The notes: a model not told the origin generated them from the letters alone. Shown: positions 7,362 to 16,308, counted from the first letter of the stretch. The stretch: DNA of 64,000 nt from Pseudomonas uvaldensis (GCF_021271205.1 NZ_JAIWKS010000003.1:496001-560000), one strand, 5' to 3'. Program-made: numbers and translations.

Positions 7362-7973
7362 ATGTTCGATGGGCTGTTACAGATGCATCTGGGGCCGATT
7401 ATCGAGCGTCTGGCACAGATGGAAACCGAGCTGGAAGACCTCCATCGACGTGCGGAGAGTTTCTGCCGCATCGGCGTTTGCCAGGAAGTCGATGCAACCA
7501 GCAACACCTGCAAGGTCAGCCATGGTGGGTTGCTGACTCCGGCGATCCGCTTTTTCAACCCGAGCGCCGGCGCCCAGAGCGAGTCGCGAATCCCTTCCGT
7601 GGGCGAGCAATGCCTGTTGCTCAACCATGGCGGTGGCGATGGCGGCGGGCAATCGGTGGCGTTGTTCGGCCTCAACGGCGGCCAGTTCCCACCCGTCTCG
7701 ACACAAGCCTCGCTGACGCGTCGGCTCTATCAGGACGGTACGGAGAATGGTTACGACCATGCCAGCCATGTCCTGCACTGGCAAAACGGCCCGGTGGCGT
7801 TCAGCGGTTCACGCGAAGCCCTGCAGTTGAACATTGGCCCGTCGCGGTTGGCGATGACACCCGAGGCTATCGAATTGCAAGTCGGCGCCGTCGGCATTCG
7901 GCTCGACGCTTCCGGTGTGCACCTGAGCGGCTCGGTGGTGGATCACCAAGGACGCGTCATCAGTACCGCATAA
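7362..7973 (+). CDS. Baseplate assembly protein V / spike (P2 gpV-like)
   Basis: 203 aa. An OB-fold region at ~30-110 (CQEVDATSNTCKVSHGG...IPSVGEQCLLLNHGG) precedes a repetitive beta C-terminus (LQLNIGPSRLAMTPEAIELQVG). It forms the membrane-piercing spike under the tube. I see no His-x-His tip motif near the C-terminus, unlike the second spike at 25171. First of the V-W-J-I baseplate run. Confidence 0.88.
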   Translation: MFDGLLQMHLGPIIERLAQMETELEDLHRRAESFCRIGVCQEVDATSNTCKVSHGGLLTPAIRFFNPSAGAQSESRIPSVGEQCLLLNHGGGDGGGQSVALFGLNGGQFPPVSTQASLTRRLYQDGTENGYDHASHVLHWQNGPVAFSGSREALQLNIGPSRLAMTPEAIELQVGAVGIRLDASGVHLSGSVVDHQGRVISTA

Positions 7974-7984
7974 GAGATTTCCTC

Positions 7985-8317
7985 ATGATTGGAATCGATC
8001 GAAATACCGGCGCCACGGTCGACGACTGGCTGCAGTTCGTGCAGCGCGCCACCCGGGCGTTGACCACGCCTTTGGGGACTCGCCAGAAACGTCCTCTATA
8101 CGGCTGCGCACTCACGCAGTTGCTGGGGCAGAACCTCGGCGATGACCTGCTGATCCTCGCCCAGAGCCACGCAGCCCAAGCCTTCTACAACCCGCACAAC
8201 GGCATCGGCGACTTCGAGCCGCAAGTCATTGTGGCCAGCCGACACGGGGCCGGATTGCTGCTGCGTTTCGCCGGTATCTGGAAAAACCGCAAACAGACCT
8301 TCGAGGTGGTGACATGA
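7985..8317 (+). CDS. Baseplate protein W (gp25-like)
   Basis: 110 aa. Starts MIGIDRNTGATVDDW and carries the gp25-like core (LTTPLGTRQKRPLYG...NPHNGIGDFEP). It is the baseplate wedge component that nucleates sheath assembly. Its stop overlaps the start of J (ATGA). Confidence 0.9.
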   Translation: MIGIDRNTGATVDDWLQFVQRATRALTTPLGTRQKRPLYGCALTQLLGQNLGDDLLILAQSHAAQAFYNPHNGIGDFEPQVIVASRHGAGLLLRFAGIWKNRKQTFEVVT

Positions 8318-9309
8318 GCATGCTGATCCCTGGTCAGAACCAGTTGGCCGAACCGGCCATCGTCACTGTCGAGGCCTTTGAAGAGCTGCTCGCGGAGTTC
8401 AAGACGTTCGTCGTCGAATACGTCGGCGCACGTTCGCCCGATAGCGCCGCCAAGCTTGCCACCAGCCTGGAGAACGAAAGCGAACTGCTGACCCTGGCCC
8501 TCGAGGCCTTTTGCGTCCGCTTGCAAACCCACGAACGCAAGTACAACGCCCGCATCAAGCAGATGCTGGCGTGGTGGGCCACCGGGACCAACCTCGATGC
8601 ACGTCTCGCCGACATGGGATTGGAGCGCCAACTGCTGGATCCGGGCGACCCGTCGGCATTCCCGCCCATCGCCCCGGTCTACGAAAGCGACGATGACGCC
8701 CGACTGCGTTACTACCTGGCCCCCCACGCCCCGGCGGCGGGTTCGCGCATGCAATATCGTCGGGAGATTTTCACCCTGGGTGAACGCCCGGCGGTGAACG
8801 TGGAAAACACGGCGGCGGGTGTGGTGACGGTCACCTACACCTTCGACCCTAACGGTCATGCGGCGCAGGTCAAGGACGGCAACGGACGCCGCACGGCGCC
8901 GGGGGAGGTCACCGTGACGGTGCTGTCCCGAGAGGGCGACGGCACACCATCCGAGGCCCTGCTCGACAGCGTCCGCCAGCATTTTGCCCGGCCCGATGTA
9001 CGACCGGAAACGGACCTGGTCATCGTCCAACCCGCGCAGATCAAACCCTACAAAATCCGTGTCGCGGCGAAGATCAATCCCGGCCCGGATTCGGGCCTGA
9101 CCCGGCTCGCCGCAGAACAGCAACTACGGGCCTATGCCGAGGCGTGTCATCGCCTGGAAGGCCGGGTCGATCCGAGCTGGATCGACTACACCCTGCATAG
9201 CGCCGGCGCGGTCCGTCTCGAGATTCTCGAACCCCTCGAGCCTATCGTGACCACGGCTTTCCAGGCGCCGTACTGTACGGGCGTCGAGGTCGAGGTGGAC
9301 ACGCTATGA
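8314..9309 (+). CDS. Baseplate J-like wedge protein
   Basis: 331 aa, P2 gpJ size. Contains LPP-type features of the family (AWWATGTNLDARLADMGLER, SDDDARLRYYLAPHAPA, GEVTVTVLSREGDGTPSEAL, RPETDLVIVQPA). With W and I it forms the baseplate wedge. Coupled to both neighbours by 4-base overlaps. Confidence 0.92.
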   Translation: MSMLIPGQNQLAEPAIVTVEAFEELLAEFKTFVVEYVGARSPDSAAKLATSLENESELLTLALEAFCVRLQTHERKYNARIKQMLAWWATGTNLDARLADMGLERQLLDPGDPSAFPPIAPVYESDDDARLRYYLAPHAPAAGSRMQYRREIFTLGERPAVNVENTAAGVVTVTYTFDPNGHAAQVKDGNGRRTAPGEVTVTVLSREGDGTPSEALLDSVRQHFARPDVRPETDLVIVQPAQIKPYKIRVAAKINPGPDSGLTRLAAEQQLRAYAEACHRLEGRVDPSWIDYTLHSAGAVRLEILEPLEPIVTTAFQAPYCTGVEVEVDTL

Positions 9310-9950
9310 AAGACGACACACCTCGCCCGAGCCTGCTGCCGGCCAACAGCTCACCGCTGGAAAAGGCCCTGGATATCGGCTTCGCCCGGTTGCTCGAACA
9401 CATTGATCCGCCGTTCCCCGAACTGATGAACCCGGTCGCGGCGCCTTCGGCGTTTTTGCCGTATCTGGCGGCGGATCGTGGGGTGGGTGAGTGGGATGCG
9501 GTCGCTGGAGACTTGGAGAAACGCCTGACGATTTCGTTGTCCTGGCAGATCCAGCGTCAGGCCGGCACGCGTCTGGCCTTGAATCATGCCGTCGAGTCTC
9601 TTGGGTTCACGCCTCATGTCACTGCCTGGTATGAACAGCAGCCCCGCGCTCACCCGTACACCTTCGATGTGCAGGCCATCATCGGCCAGGGTTGGTCCAG
9701 TGGCGATCACAACCGCTTGATCCGAAGGATCAATGCAGCCAAGAGCGAGCGTGACCAGGCCACTATCACGCTGGTGCATCAAACCAGTGGCGGCCTCGCG
9801 GCAACGGCGGCGATACACGGACCGTTGAGCGAAGGAGAACTATTTCTCGGCTCAGCGTTGCCGCGACATGAACTGGGTGCGCGGCTCCTCAGCATTGGAA
9901 TTTCCCAGCGTTACCTCATTAACGATTACGACCTCAAGGCGCAGCCATGA
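9306..9950 (+). CDS. Phage tail protein I
   Basis: 214 aa, P2 gpI-like. The N-terminus has SLLPANSSPLEKALDIGFAR and the family signature near FLPYLAADRGVGEWD, followed by WQIQRQAGTRLALNHAVESLG. It joins the wedge to the fibre; overlaps the fibre gene by 4 bases. Confidence 0.9.
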   Translation: MKDDTPRPSLLPANSSPLEKALDIGFARLLEHIDPPFPELMNPVAAPSAFLPYLAADRGVGEWDAVAGDLEKRLTISLSWQIQRQAGTRLALNHAVESLGFTPHVTAWYEQQPRAHPYTFDVQAIIGQGWSSGDHNRLIRRINAAKSERDQATITLVHQTSGGLAATAAIHGPLSEGELFLGSALPRHELGARLLSIGISQRYLINDYDLKAQP

Positions 9951-10477
9951 CAGAAGACATTACGCGCTTGGTTCGCTTCACCTCCGCCGGTCTGGAAGAG
10001 GTGTTGCAGGCAAAGAACCAAGGCTTGAAAGGTGAGATCACTCACATCGGTGCCGGCACCGCCCGGTACGATCCGACGGGATCGGAAATCGCGCTTCGCA
10101 ATGAGCGACAGCGTGTGGCGATCGTGGACTACGAGGACCTCGATCCAGGGCAACTGAGAATGGCCGCGCTGTTCGACGGGGAAGATGAATACGAGATCGG
10201 TGAATTCGGATTTTATCTGTCAACCGGAACGTTGCTGGCGGTGTATTCGGTGGCTGGAAAGTTGCTGACTTACAAGGCGGCCGCGGCCCGTGTACTGCAA
10301 AGGTTTACGCTGGATATTTCTCCGCTGCCGGCGCAAAGCGTCACGGTGGTCGTCGGATCCGACAATCTGAACATCCTGGTCAGCGAGGAAATCGCCACGC
10401 TGGCCACAGCCAATATCGACAACATGGCTCGGCACATCGGCCTGATGTTCAGAGTGATGTCGCTTGAAGCCAAATGA
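9947..10477 (+). CDS. Tail fibre, N-terminal baseplate-attachment part
   Basis: 176 aa. The start (TEDITRLVRFTSAGLEEVLQAKNQGLKGEITHIGAGTARYDP) is the conserved attachment domain of P2/R-pyocin fibres. Normally this domain is followed by several hundred residues of fibre shaft and tip; here the ORF stops after ~176 residues, so the receptor-binding part must come from the next gene or be lost. Confidence 0.82.
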   Translation: MTEDITRLVRFTSAGLEEVLQAKNQGLKGEITHIGAGTARYDPTGSEIALRNERQRVAIVDYEDLDPGQLRMAALFDGEDEYEIGEFGFYLSTGTLLAVYSVAGKLLTYKAAAARVLQRFTLDISPLPAQSVTVVVGSDNLNILVSEEIATLATANIDNMARHIGLMFRVMSLEAK

Positions 10478-10500
10478 CCAATAACACAGGAATCTGAAAC

Positions 10501-11121
10501 GTGAGTCTCGAAACTACCATCGCGTCGCTGGTATCGGCGGCCAACAACCTGACCACGGTTGTCAACGGAAAGATCGGCAGTATCAATACAACCATGGCTA
10601 CCGCTTTGGCTCAGTTCAATGAGTGGCGAAGCCTGAAGGATGTGGAAGGGGATCCGACTGCGCTCGGTACGATTCGGCGCAATGTTCTGCAGGGGCATGT
10701 CTACGGGACTGGAGGGTCTTATGGTTCTACCGCGCAAGGTGATTTTACCTCCACCGAACTGGGCTCCAGCACAAACGTATACATGCATTTCAAGGTGCCA
10801 TTGAACGTCAATGCCAACTCGGAAATGTTCTGGTTCAACATCAAGGGGTACAGCTACGGTACCGCGAAAATTATTGAAGAGACGTTGGTTGGATACTGCT
10901 ATCAACCCACTCGGGTCCTACAGAATGTCGCGACTTTTGGGAACATGACGCCGGCGGTATACGTCGATACGAGCGGCAACATCGTCATGCGTATTCTGAT
11001 TCCCAATATTTACTACACCACCGTACGAATCGACACCATGCGTGTCGGCAATGGTCGGCTGTTCAACCTGGGCGACTTGAAGACCAAGTTGTCGTTGTCC
11101 GATACCGTCGTTTTCAGTTAA
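10501..11121 (+). CDS. Probable separate receptor-binding fibre/tip protein
   Basis: 206 aa from GTG 10501 behind AGGAA. The helical start (TTIASLVSAANNLTTVVNGKIGSINTTM) looks like a trimerising stalk. The remainder is a Gly/Ser/Tyr/Asn-rich beta domain (LQGHVYGTGGSYGST..., YSYGTAKIIEETLVGYCY). Base composition is more AT-rich than the flanking baseplate genes, as expected for an exchanged specificity module. No family recognised; the role is inferred from position between fibre N-terminus and chaperone. Confidence 0.6.
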   Translation: MSLETTIASLVSAANNLTTVVNGKIGSINTTMATALAQFNEWRSLKDVEGDPTALGTIRRNVLQGHVYGTGGSYGSTAQGDFTSTELGSSTNVYMHFKVPLNVNANSEMFWFNIKGYSYGTAKIIEETLVGYCYQPTRVLQNVATFGNMTPAVYVDTSGNIVMRILIPNIYYTTVRIDTMRVGNGRLFNLGDLKTKLSLSDTVVFS

Positions 11122-11130
11122 GGAGCAAAC

Positions 11131-11388
11131 ATGTCTGATACCCCCACCGTGGATACCTCCGAATTCCCACTCGCCGTGCCGTCACGCGAAATTGAATGGG
11201 CCACCATTCGCACTCGCCGCAACCAGCTCTTGCGCGATACGGATTTCACCCAACTGTTGGATTACCCTGCGACGGACGCCCAGCGAGCCGAGGTAAAAGC
11301 ATACCGCCAGGCGTTGCGTGACATTCCCGAGCAGGTCGAGGATCCGTCCAAGCTCACCTGGCCTGTGCTGCCAACCTTCATCAAGTAA
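11131..11388 (+). CDS. Phage tail (fibre) assembly chaperone
   Basis: 85 aa with the family's features: EIEWATIRTRRNQLLRDTDFTQL, a Tyr-Arg-containing helix (KAYRQALRDIP) and a Trp-Pro tail (TWPVLPTF). Small chaperones of this kind follow fibre genes in tailocins and help fold the fibre. Two terminators follow. Confidence 0.82.
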   Translation: MSDTPTVDTSEFPLAVPSREIEWATIRTRRNQLLRDTDFTQLLDYPATDAQRAEVKAYRQALRDIPEQVEDPSKLTWPVLPTFIK

Positions 11389-11392
11389 CCCG

Positions 11393-11414
11393 AACCGCGA
11401 GAGCGGTTTTTTTT
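11393..11414 (+). terminator. Intrinsic terminator 1 after the fibre chaperone
   Basis: AACCGC-GAGA-GCGGTT followed by T8. It closes the baseplate-fibre unit. Confidence 0.85.
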
Positions 11415-11427
11415 CGCCCGCAAGAAG

Positions 11428-11456
11428 CCCCCGCGACAGGGGGTTTTGTGTTTTTT
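11428..11456 (+). terminator. Intrinsic terminator 2 after the fibre chaperone
   Basis: CCCCC-GCGACA-GGGGG followed by TTTTGTGTTTTTT. It is the second of a tandem pair just before the sheath unit. Confidence 0.75.
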
Positions 11457-11477
11457 GCGTCTGAAAGGAACCCATAG

Positions 11478-11705
11478 ATGCCCATTCGTAAGCAATACAC
11501 CGTCCTGTTGCCATTCCCCACCGGCGGGGGGCACTGGTCGAGCCTCGGTCAGCAACTGGAGCTGCTGGATGTCGAGGCCAATGCCTTGCGCAGTGCCGGT
11601 CGCCTTGAACTGACCAGCGTCCTGGAGACGCATAACCAGGCTGTCGATACGCAAGCCATCCCATCCAAACCGGCCACAAAGGCCGCCGCCAAGAAGGCTG
11701 AATAA
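11478..11705 (+). CDS. Small tailocin protein before the sheath gene
   Basis: 75 aa. Beta-like start (IRKQYTVLLPFPTGGGHW) and a Lys/Ala-rich tail (KPATKAAAKKAE). It ends two bases before the sheath ATG, with AAAGGAA ahead of its own start. Position matches the short gene preceding sheath in other contractile tails; function unknown. Confidence 0.6.
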   Translation: MPIRKQYTVLLPFPTGGGHWSSLGQQLELLDVEANALRSAGRLELTSVLETHNQAVDTQAIPSKPATKAAAKKAE

Positions 11706-11707
11706 CC

Positions 11708-12874
11708 ATGGCTGAGGTTTTGAACTTCGAGCACAACGGCATCACCGTCAATGCCACCGAATCCCCCGAGGCCATGGGTGGCCTGGGCGACAACGTCATC
11801 GGCCTGGTCGGCACCGCGCCGAATGCCAACCCGCTGATTCCGAAAAACACCCCGTTCCGCATCAACAGCTTCACCACCCAAGCTCAGTTGGACCCGACCG
11901 GTGCGGAGGCGGGCACGCTGTTCCAGGCGGTCTACCAGATCCTTAAAGTGGTCAAGGTGTCGGTGTACGTGGTGATCGTCGAAGAGGGCGCCACGCTGGC
12001 CGACACGCAGAACAATGTGATCGGCGGCATCGAGGCGCAGACCGGGCGCAAGTTGGGCTTGGCCGCGTTGAGTGGGGTCGCTGAAGACCTGACCATCATC
12101 GGTGCGCCAGGCTTTACCGGCACCAAGGCCGTGGCCAGCGAGTTCGCCTCGTTCGGCAAGCGCATCAAGGCCCGTGTGGTGCTCGATGGCAAGGACGCCT
12201 CGGTGGCCGATCAGGTGACCTACAGCCAGGAACTGGGCGGTGCCGACCTCGGTTTCGACCGTTGCCTGGTGGTGCACAACATGCCGGCGGTGTACTCCAA
12301 GGCTGCGAAGAAAAACGTTTTCCTGGCCCCGTCGAGCCTGGCCATCGCCGCCCTCGCCAAGGTCAAGCAATGGGAGAGCCCGGGCAACCAGGTGACCTTT
12401 GCCGAAGACGTGTCCCGCACCGTGGAATACAACATCCTCGACACCTCCACCGAAGGCGATCTGCTCAACCGCTACGGCGTCAGCTATTACTCCCGGACCG
12501 TCCTCGGCGGTTTCTCGCTGCTGGGCAACCGCTCGGTCACCGGCAAGTTCATCAGCTATGTGGGACTGGAAGATGCGATCAGCCGCAAGCTGGTGAAAGC
12601 CGGCCAGAAGGCCATGGCGAAGAACCTGACCAAGTCGTTCATGGACCAGGAGGTCAAGCGCATCAACGACTGGCTGCAAACCCTGGTGGCCGACGAAACC
12701 ATTCCCGGTGGCAGTGTCTACCTGCATCCGGAACTGAACAGCGTCGAGAAGTACAAGAACGGCACCTGGTACGTGGTGATCGACTACGGCCGCTACGCGC
12801 CGAACGAACACATGATTTATCAACTCAACGCCCGCGATGAAATCATCGAGCAGTTCCTGGAGGATGTTCTCTAA
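11708..12874 (+). CDS. Tail sheath protein, tailocin 1 (P2 FI-like)
   Basis: 388 aa, the size of R-pyocin sheath. The start MAEVLNFEHNGITVNATESPE and the C-terminal YGRYAPNEHMIYQLNARDEIIEQFLEDVL are typical. It forms the contractile outer cylinder. Its TAA overlaps the tube ATG by one base. Confidence 0.95.
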   Translation: MAEVLNFEHNGITVNATESPEAMGGLGDNVIGLVGTAPNANPLIPKNTPFRINSFTTQAQLDPTGAEAGTLFQAVYQILKVVKVSVYVVIVEEGATLADTQNNVIGGIEAQTGRKLGLAALSGVAEDLTIIGAPGFTGTKAVASEFASFGKRIKARVVLDGKDASVADQVTYSQELGGADLGFDRCLVVHNMPAVYSKAAKKNVFLAPSSLAIAALAKVKQWESPGNQVTFAEDVSRTVEYNILDTSTEGDLLNRYGVSYYSRTVLGGFSLLGNRSVTGKFISYVGLEDAISRKLVKAGQKAMAKNLTKSFMDQEVKRINDWLQTLVADETIPGGSVYLHPELNSVEKYKNGTWYVVIDYGRYAPNEHMIYQLNARDEIIEQFLEDVL

Positions 12875-13380
12875 TGTTTACCAACCGCGTAAGACAGGCC
12901 ATCGCGGCCACCCTGCAGGGCCTGCCGTTGTCGGCAACCGTGGAAGAGTTCACCCCGCCGAAGATCGAGTTCGAAATGGAGGCGATGACCGGCGGGCGCT
13001 TCATCGCCGAGGAAATGGCCAAAAGCGGCAAAGCGCTGACGGCCAAACTGACGCTGCAAGGTGTCGGCCCGGAAATCATGCTGGCGCTGGGCGTGAGCGT
13101 GGGCGACGACATCCTTCTGAACGTGCGCGAAGCCGGCCAGGATCAGGACGGCAACACCTGGTTCACCTACCACACCGTCGGCGGCAAGCTGAAGTCGCTG
13201 GAGGAGACTGCGCTCAAGATGAACGAGAAGCCCAAGACCAACCTGGAGTTGTCCTGCCGCACCTACAACCGGCTGGAAAACGGCATCCCGGTGATCGACA
13301 TCGACGTGCGCACCCAGAAGTTCGTGCTCAACGGCGTCGACATCCTCGGCGATGCTCGCCGTGCGGTGTTGCTGCCTTAA
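12874..13380 (+). CDS. Tail tube protein, tailocin 1 (P2 FII-like)
   Basis: 168 aa major tail tube protein. It has the family's beta strands: EEFTPPKIEFEMEAMTGGRF, KLTLQGVGPEIM, TYHTVGGKLKSLEE. It forms the rigid inner tube driven into the target. Paired with the sheath upstream. Confidence 0.95.
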   Translation: MFTNRVRQAIAATLQGLPLSATVEEFTPPKIEFEMEAMTGGRFIAEEMAKSGKALTAKLTLQGVGPEIMLALGVSVGDDILLNVREAGQDQDGNTWFTYHTVGGKLKSLEETALKMNEKPKTNLELSCRTYNRLENGIPVIDIDVRTQKFVLNGVDILGDARRAVLLP

Positions 13381-13410
13381 ACGGATGCCAACCGACTGAA
13401 CGCAGACCTC

Positions 13411-13502
13411 TTGTGGGAGCGGGCTTGTTCGCGAAGGCAGTGTGTCAGGCGACATGTTGGTTGACTGTGCCGCCGTCTTCGCGAGCAAGCCCGCTCCCAC
13501 AA
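13411..13502. repeat. REP doublet (inverted pair) in tailocin 1
   Basis: TTGTGGGAGCGGGCTTGTTCGCGAA and its inverted partner TTCGCGAGCAAGCCCGCTCCCACAA flank a ~42-base variable centre. It sits between the tube and E genes. Confidence 0.9.
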
Positions 13503-13541
13503 GGGACTCCCCCTCCATGACCTTCTAAGGAATTCCATCCC

Positions 13542-14111
13542 ATGTCCTGGACGCCTCCCGTTCACGTCCTGCTGTCGCCGCTCACCGGTGACGATGGGTC
13601 GCAGATCGAGCAACTTCAACTCAAACCCCTGTTTTACGCCGCACAGAAAGAAGCCCTGGCCCGTGCCGGCGAAGATGAAGACGATCAGTTCTTCGAGCTG
13701 GCCAAACTGGCCACCGGCCTTTCGGTCAAGGAGCTCGACCAGCTCAAGCGCCCGGACTACGTGAGCATCGCGCAGTACGTGCACGACATGTCGACTCGCC
13801 CGGCCTCGTACTTTCTCGAGCCCACCACCGAGGTCGATCCTGACCAGGTGCAGCTGTTGCAACCCCTCGACGTAGCGGGGCGCAGCCTGACGTCCCTGAG
13901 CCTGGAAATGCCGGTGCTGCGGGCCACCAAGGCGATGAAGAAGCTGAAGACGGCCAAGGAACGCGCCGAGTTCATCACCGCCCATTGCACAGGCCTGATG
14001 CTTCCCGACCTGGACCTGTTGACCGTGCCGGACTGGACTCAGCTTCAGGTGCGCATCGACGATTTTTTAAACAAACCGGCGGACTTCTTTCGGAACGCGA
14101 CATCGAAGTGA
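13542..14111 (+). CDS. Tail assembly chaperone E (0-frame product)
   Basis: 189 aa, P2 gpE-like, between tube and tape measure. It coats the tape measure during tail assembly. The 0-frame ORF runs to 14111, but 14 codons earlier it crosses a T6A slippery site (14063-14069) that can shift ribosomes into the E' extension. Confidence 0.88.
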   Translation: MSWTPPVHVLLSPLTGDDGSQIEQLQLKPLFYAAQKEALARAGEDEDDQFFELAKLATGLSVKELDQLKRPDYVSIAQYVHDMSTRPASYFLEPTTEVDPDQVQLLQPLDVAGRSLTSLSLEMPVLRATKAMKKLKTAKERAEFITAHCTGLMLPDLDLLTVPDWTQLQVRIDDFLNKPADFFRNATSK

Positions 14112-14233
14112 TCCTCGATGTGGTGCCGCTCATTTACTCGGTAAGTGAAGCGGAGATCCTGGAGTGGGACGCCGGCAAGGCATTGCGCCGCTACGACATC
14201 GCGATCACTCGCCTTGGCATGAAACAGGAGTAG
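13542..14233 (+). CDS. Frameshifted chaperone E+E' (-1 at 14063-14069)
   Basis: Slippage on T-TTT-TTA re-pairs TTT-TTT. Reading continues at AAA (base 14069 read twice) as KQTGGLLSERDIEVILD...YDIAITRLGMKQE to TAG 14233. The product is about 230 aa. Size, position and site match the P2 E/E' programmed frameshift. The E' frame has no good start of its own and ends 5 bases before the tape-measure ATG, which supports translation only by frameshifting. Confidence 0.85.
14063..14069 (+). other. Programmed -1 frameshift slippery site TTTTTTA
   Basis: Codons GAT TTT TTA in the 0 frame place the heptamer T TTT TTA in exact register for a -1 tandem slip. No T6 run is needed for the encoded DFL otherwise. 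Confidence 0.85.
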
Positions 14234-14238
14234 AGCGG

Positions 14239-16308
14239 ATGGCAGACAGTAAATATTCGCTGTCCTATGCGGCGAGCGTCGAGATGCCGACACTCGGCGG
14301 TGTGGCCGAAGCGTCGGGGCTGAATCTGGCGTTGAGCACCGCCAGCCTCGACATCCGGCTGCTGGTGTCGGAGCAAATGAAACTGCGCGAGACGCTGGCA
14401 TCGCTGAACACCACGCTCTTGGGGCAACAGTCGCTGTTCAAGACGAGTGCAGCTGCGCCAGCGGCGGGTGCGGAACCGAAGTCGAAACTCAAGGCCGAGG
14501 TCGATCAGCTGGCGCCCCCCGACGTCCTCAAGCCTGCCATGGCGATGCAGACGGCCATGGTTGACCTGAACCAGAAGTTGCAGTTGTCGCCGGAACAACT
14601 GCAGGTGATGTCCAACGAAAACCAGAAGATCGCCGGTGAAAAGCAAACCGCATCCAGCGGGGCGACCGCTGTGCAACTGGCGCAAATCCAGCTGGCGGCG
14701 GTCAACGCAGGGCTGGTCAAGGATATCAAACCGGAAGACCGTCAGCAGGTGCTGACGGATTTCGCCCGCGACAGTGCGGTGATGGCGTCGGCCTACAAGA
14801 TCGAGCTGAAGGACGCCGGCGCGCTTATGGCTGGCTTGCGCACTTCATTGAACCTGGATCGAGGGAAAAGTCTCGAGTTGGGTAACGCGGCCAACCGCCT
14901 TGGCGCCAGTGCCAGTTTGCAGACCTCGGCGGCGGACATCGGTTCGGTTGCCCAGCGCGGTGGCAAGGCCGGCATCGAAGCGGGCATGACGCCCGAGCAG
15001 ATCGCCGCCATCGCAGCCGCGCTGTTGAGCGCCTCTGTCGGCAAGGACGAAGCGAGCACCTCGCTGGAAATCCTGGGAGCCGCGTTGGGCAAGGGCGACA
15101 AGGTCACGCCGGAACAGCGAACGGCCTGGGCTCAACTGGACATCGAACCGGCGGCACTTGCCAGCAGGCTGCGCATGGACGCATCGGGTGCGATCGAGGA
15201 TGTGCTGGCGGCGCTGCAAAGCAAACCTGCCGAGCAGCAGACCTTATTGCTCAAGACGCTGTTTGAAGGCGACGAGGGCATCGGCAAGTTGATGAAGTCG
15301 CCCCAGGACTTGAAGACCGCGCTCACCGTGGCCTCCGATAAGGGCGACGGTGACAAGGGGGCGATGGCCCAAACCGCAGACGTCCGGGGAAACACCTCGC
15401 AGGCGCGTTGGAATGCGCTGGATGCCAGTGTGACCCGTCTCGATACCGCCATCGGTAGCGCCGTGGCGCCCATTACCGACCTGGCAATGCTTGGCGTGGA
15501 CGCGCTGGCGACGGGGTTGAGCACCGTCGCCGAGTCGCTGCCGAAAGTCACCGCGGCGTTGGCCTTGTTCGGCGCGGCGCTCGCGTCGCCGTTTCGCGGC
15601 GCCATTGTGGACAAAGTGACGTCGGGTGTTGCCTCGACCCGCGAAGCACTGCTGAAACCGGACTCGGCGATCCAGCCACCGGCCAGCGATCCGCCTGGAA
15701 ATCAAGCCAAGGGCGGCGGGCCGGACGCCGGAAAAGCCGAAACTTCCCGTCCGGATATGCGCAGTCGACTGGCAATCTCCGCTGCTCGAGCGAAAACTTT
15801 CACCGGCAGGCTGGGCGCGCCTCTGGCGCTGGCGAGTGCCGGCTACGACGGCATCAAGGCCCTGGAGGCCGGTGACTACAAGGCGGCTTCGGGGGCGGCC
15901 GGAGCCGGCCTTGGCGGGCTGGCGGGCGGTTATGCCGGTGCCGCCACCGGCGCGATGCTCGGCAGTTTCGTTCCGGTGATCGGCACCGCCATTGGTGCAT
16001 TGGTCGGCGGTGCGCTGGGTTCCTATTTCGGCAGCCAGGGCGGCGAATCCCTGGGTGAGGCTATCTATACCGGGGCTGATCGCCTCAAGTCGCCGGATCA
16101 GGTGAGCAAGGACCTGAGCAACACCCAGACCACCACCCAACAAAACACCATGACCGCCAACATCTACATCAACGGCCAGGACCAGGCCAGTGCCAGTCAA
16201 TTGGCCAATCTGGTCGTTCAGCAGATCGCGGGTCAGTTCGGACTGGCCGCCCAGCCCAACACCCTGGCCATGCGCAGTGATGCGGCCCTGACCGACGGAG
16301 GTACATGA
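14239..16308 (+). CDS. Tape-measure protein, tailocin 1 (P2 gpT-like)
   Basis: 689 aa from ATG 14239. It has long Ala/Leu/Gln-rich helical stretches and a central glycine/alanine membrane-like segment (~residues 550-610: GAAGAGLGGLAGGYAGAATGAMLGS). In this family length sets tail length. It follows the E/E' pair as in P2 and overlaps U by 4 bases. Confidence 0.92.
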   Translation: MADSKYSLSYAASVEMPTLGGVAEASGLNLALSTASLDIRLLVSEQMKLRETLASLNTTLLGQQSLFKTSAAAPAAGAEPKSKLKAEVDQLAPPDVLKPAMAMQTAMVDLNQKLQLSPEQLQVMSNENQKIAGEKQTASSGATAVQLAQIQLAAVNAGLVKDIKPEDRQQVLTDFARDSAVMASAYKIELKDAGALMAGLRTSLNLDRGKSLELGNAANRLGASASLQTSAADIGSVAQRGGKAGIEAGMTPEQIAAIAAALLSASVGKDEASTSLEILGAALGKGDKVTPEQRTAWAQLDIEPAALASRLRMDASGAIEDVLAALQSKPAEQQTLLLKTLFEGDEGIGKLMKSPQDLKTALTVASDKGDGDKGAMAQTADVRGNTSQARWNALDASVTRLDTAIGSAVAPITDLAMLGVDALATGLSTVAESLPKVTAALALFGAALASPFRGAIVDKVTSGVASTREALLKPDSAIQPPASDPPGNQAKGGGPDAGKAETSRPDMRSRLAISAARAKTFTGRLGAPLALASAGYDGIKALEAGDYKAASGAAGAGLGGLAGGYAGAATGAMLGSFVPVIGTAIGALVGGALGSYFGSQGGESLGEAIYTGADRLKSPDQVSKDLSNTQTTTQQNTMTANIYINGQDQASASQLANLVVQQIAGQFGLAAQPNTLAMRSDAALTDGGT

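Noticed and set aside
7151..8317. 388-codon ORF ending in gpW
   Set aside because: Only the last 110 codons (from ATG 7985) are gpW. The earlier part is out of frame with the gpV gene and is a shadow.
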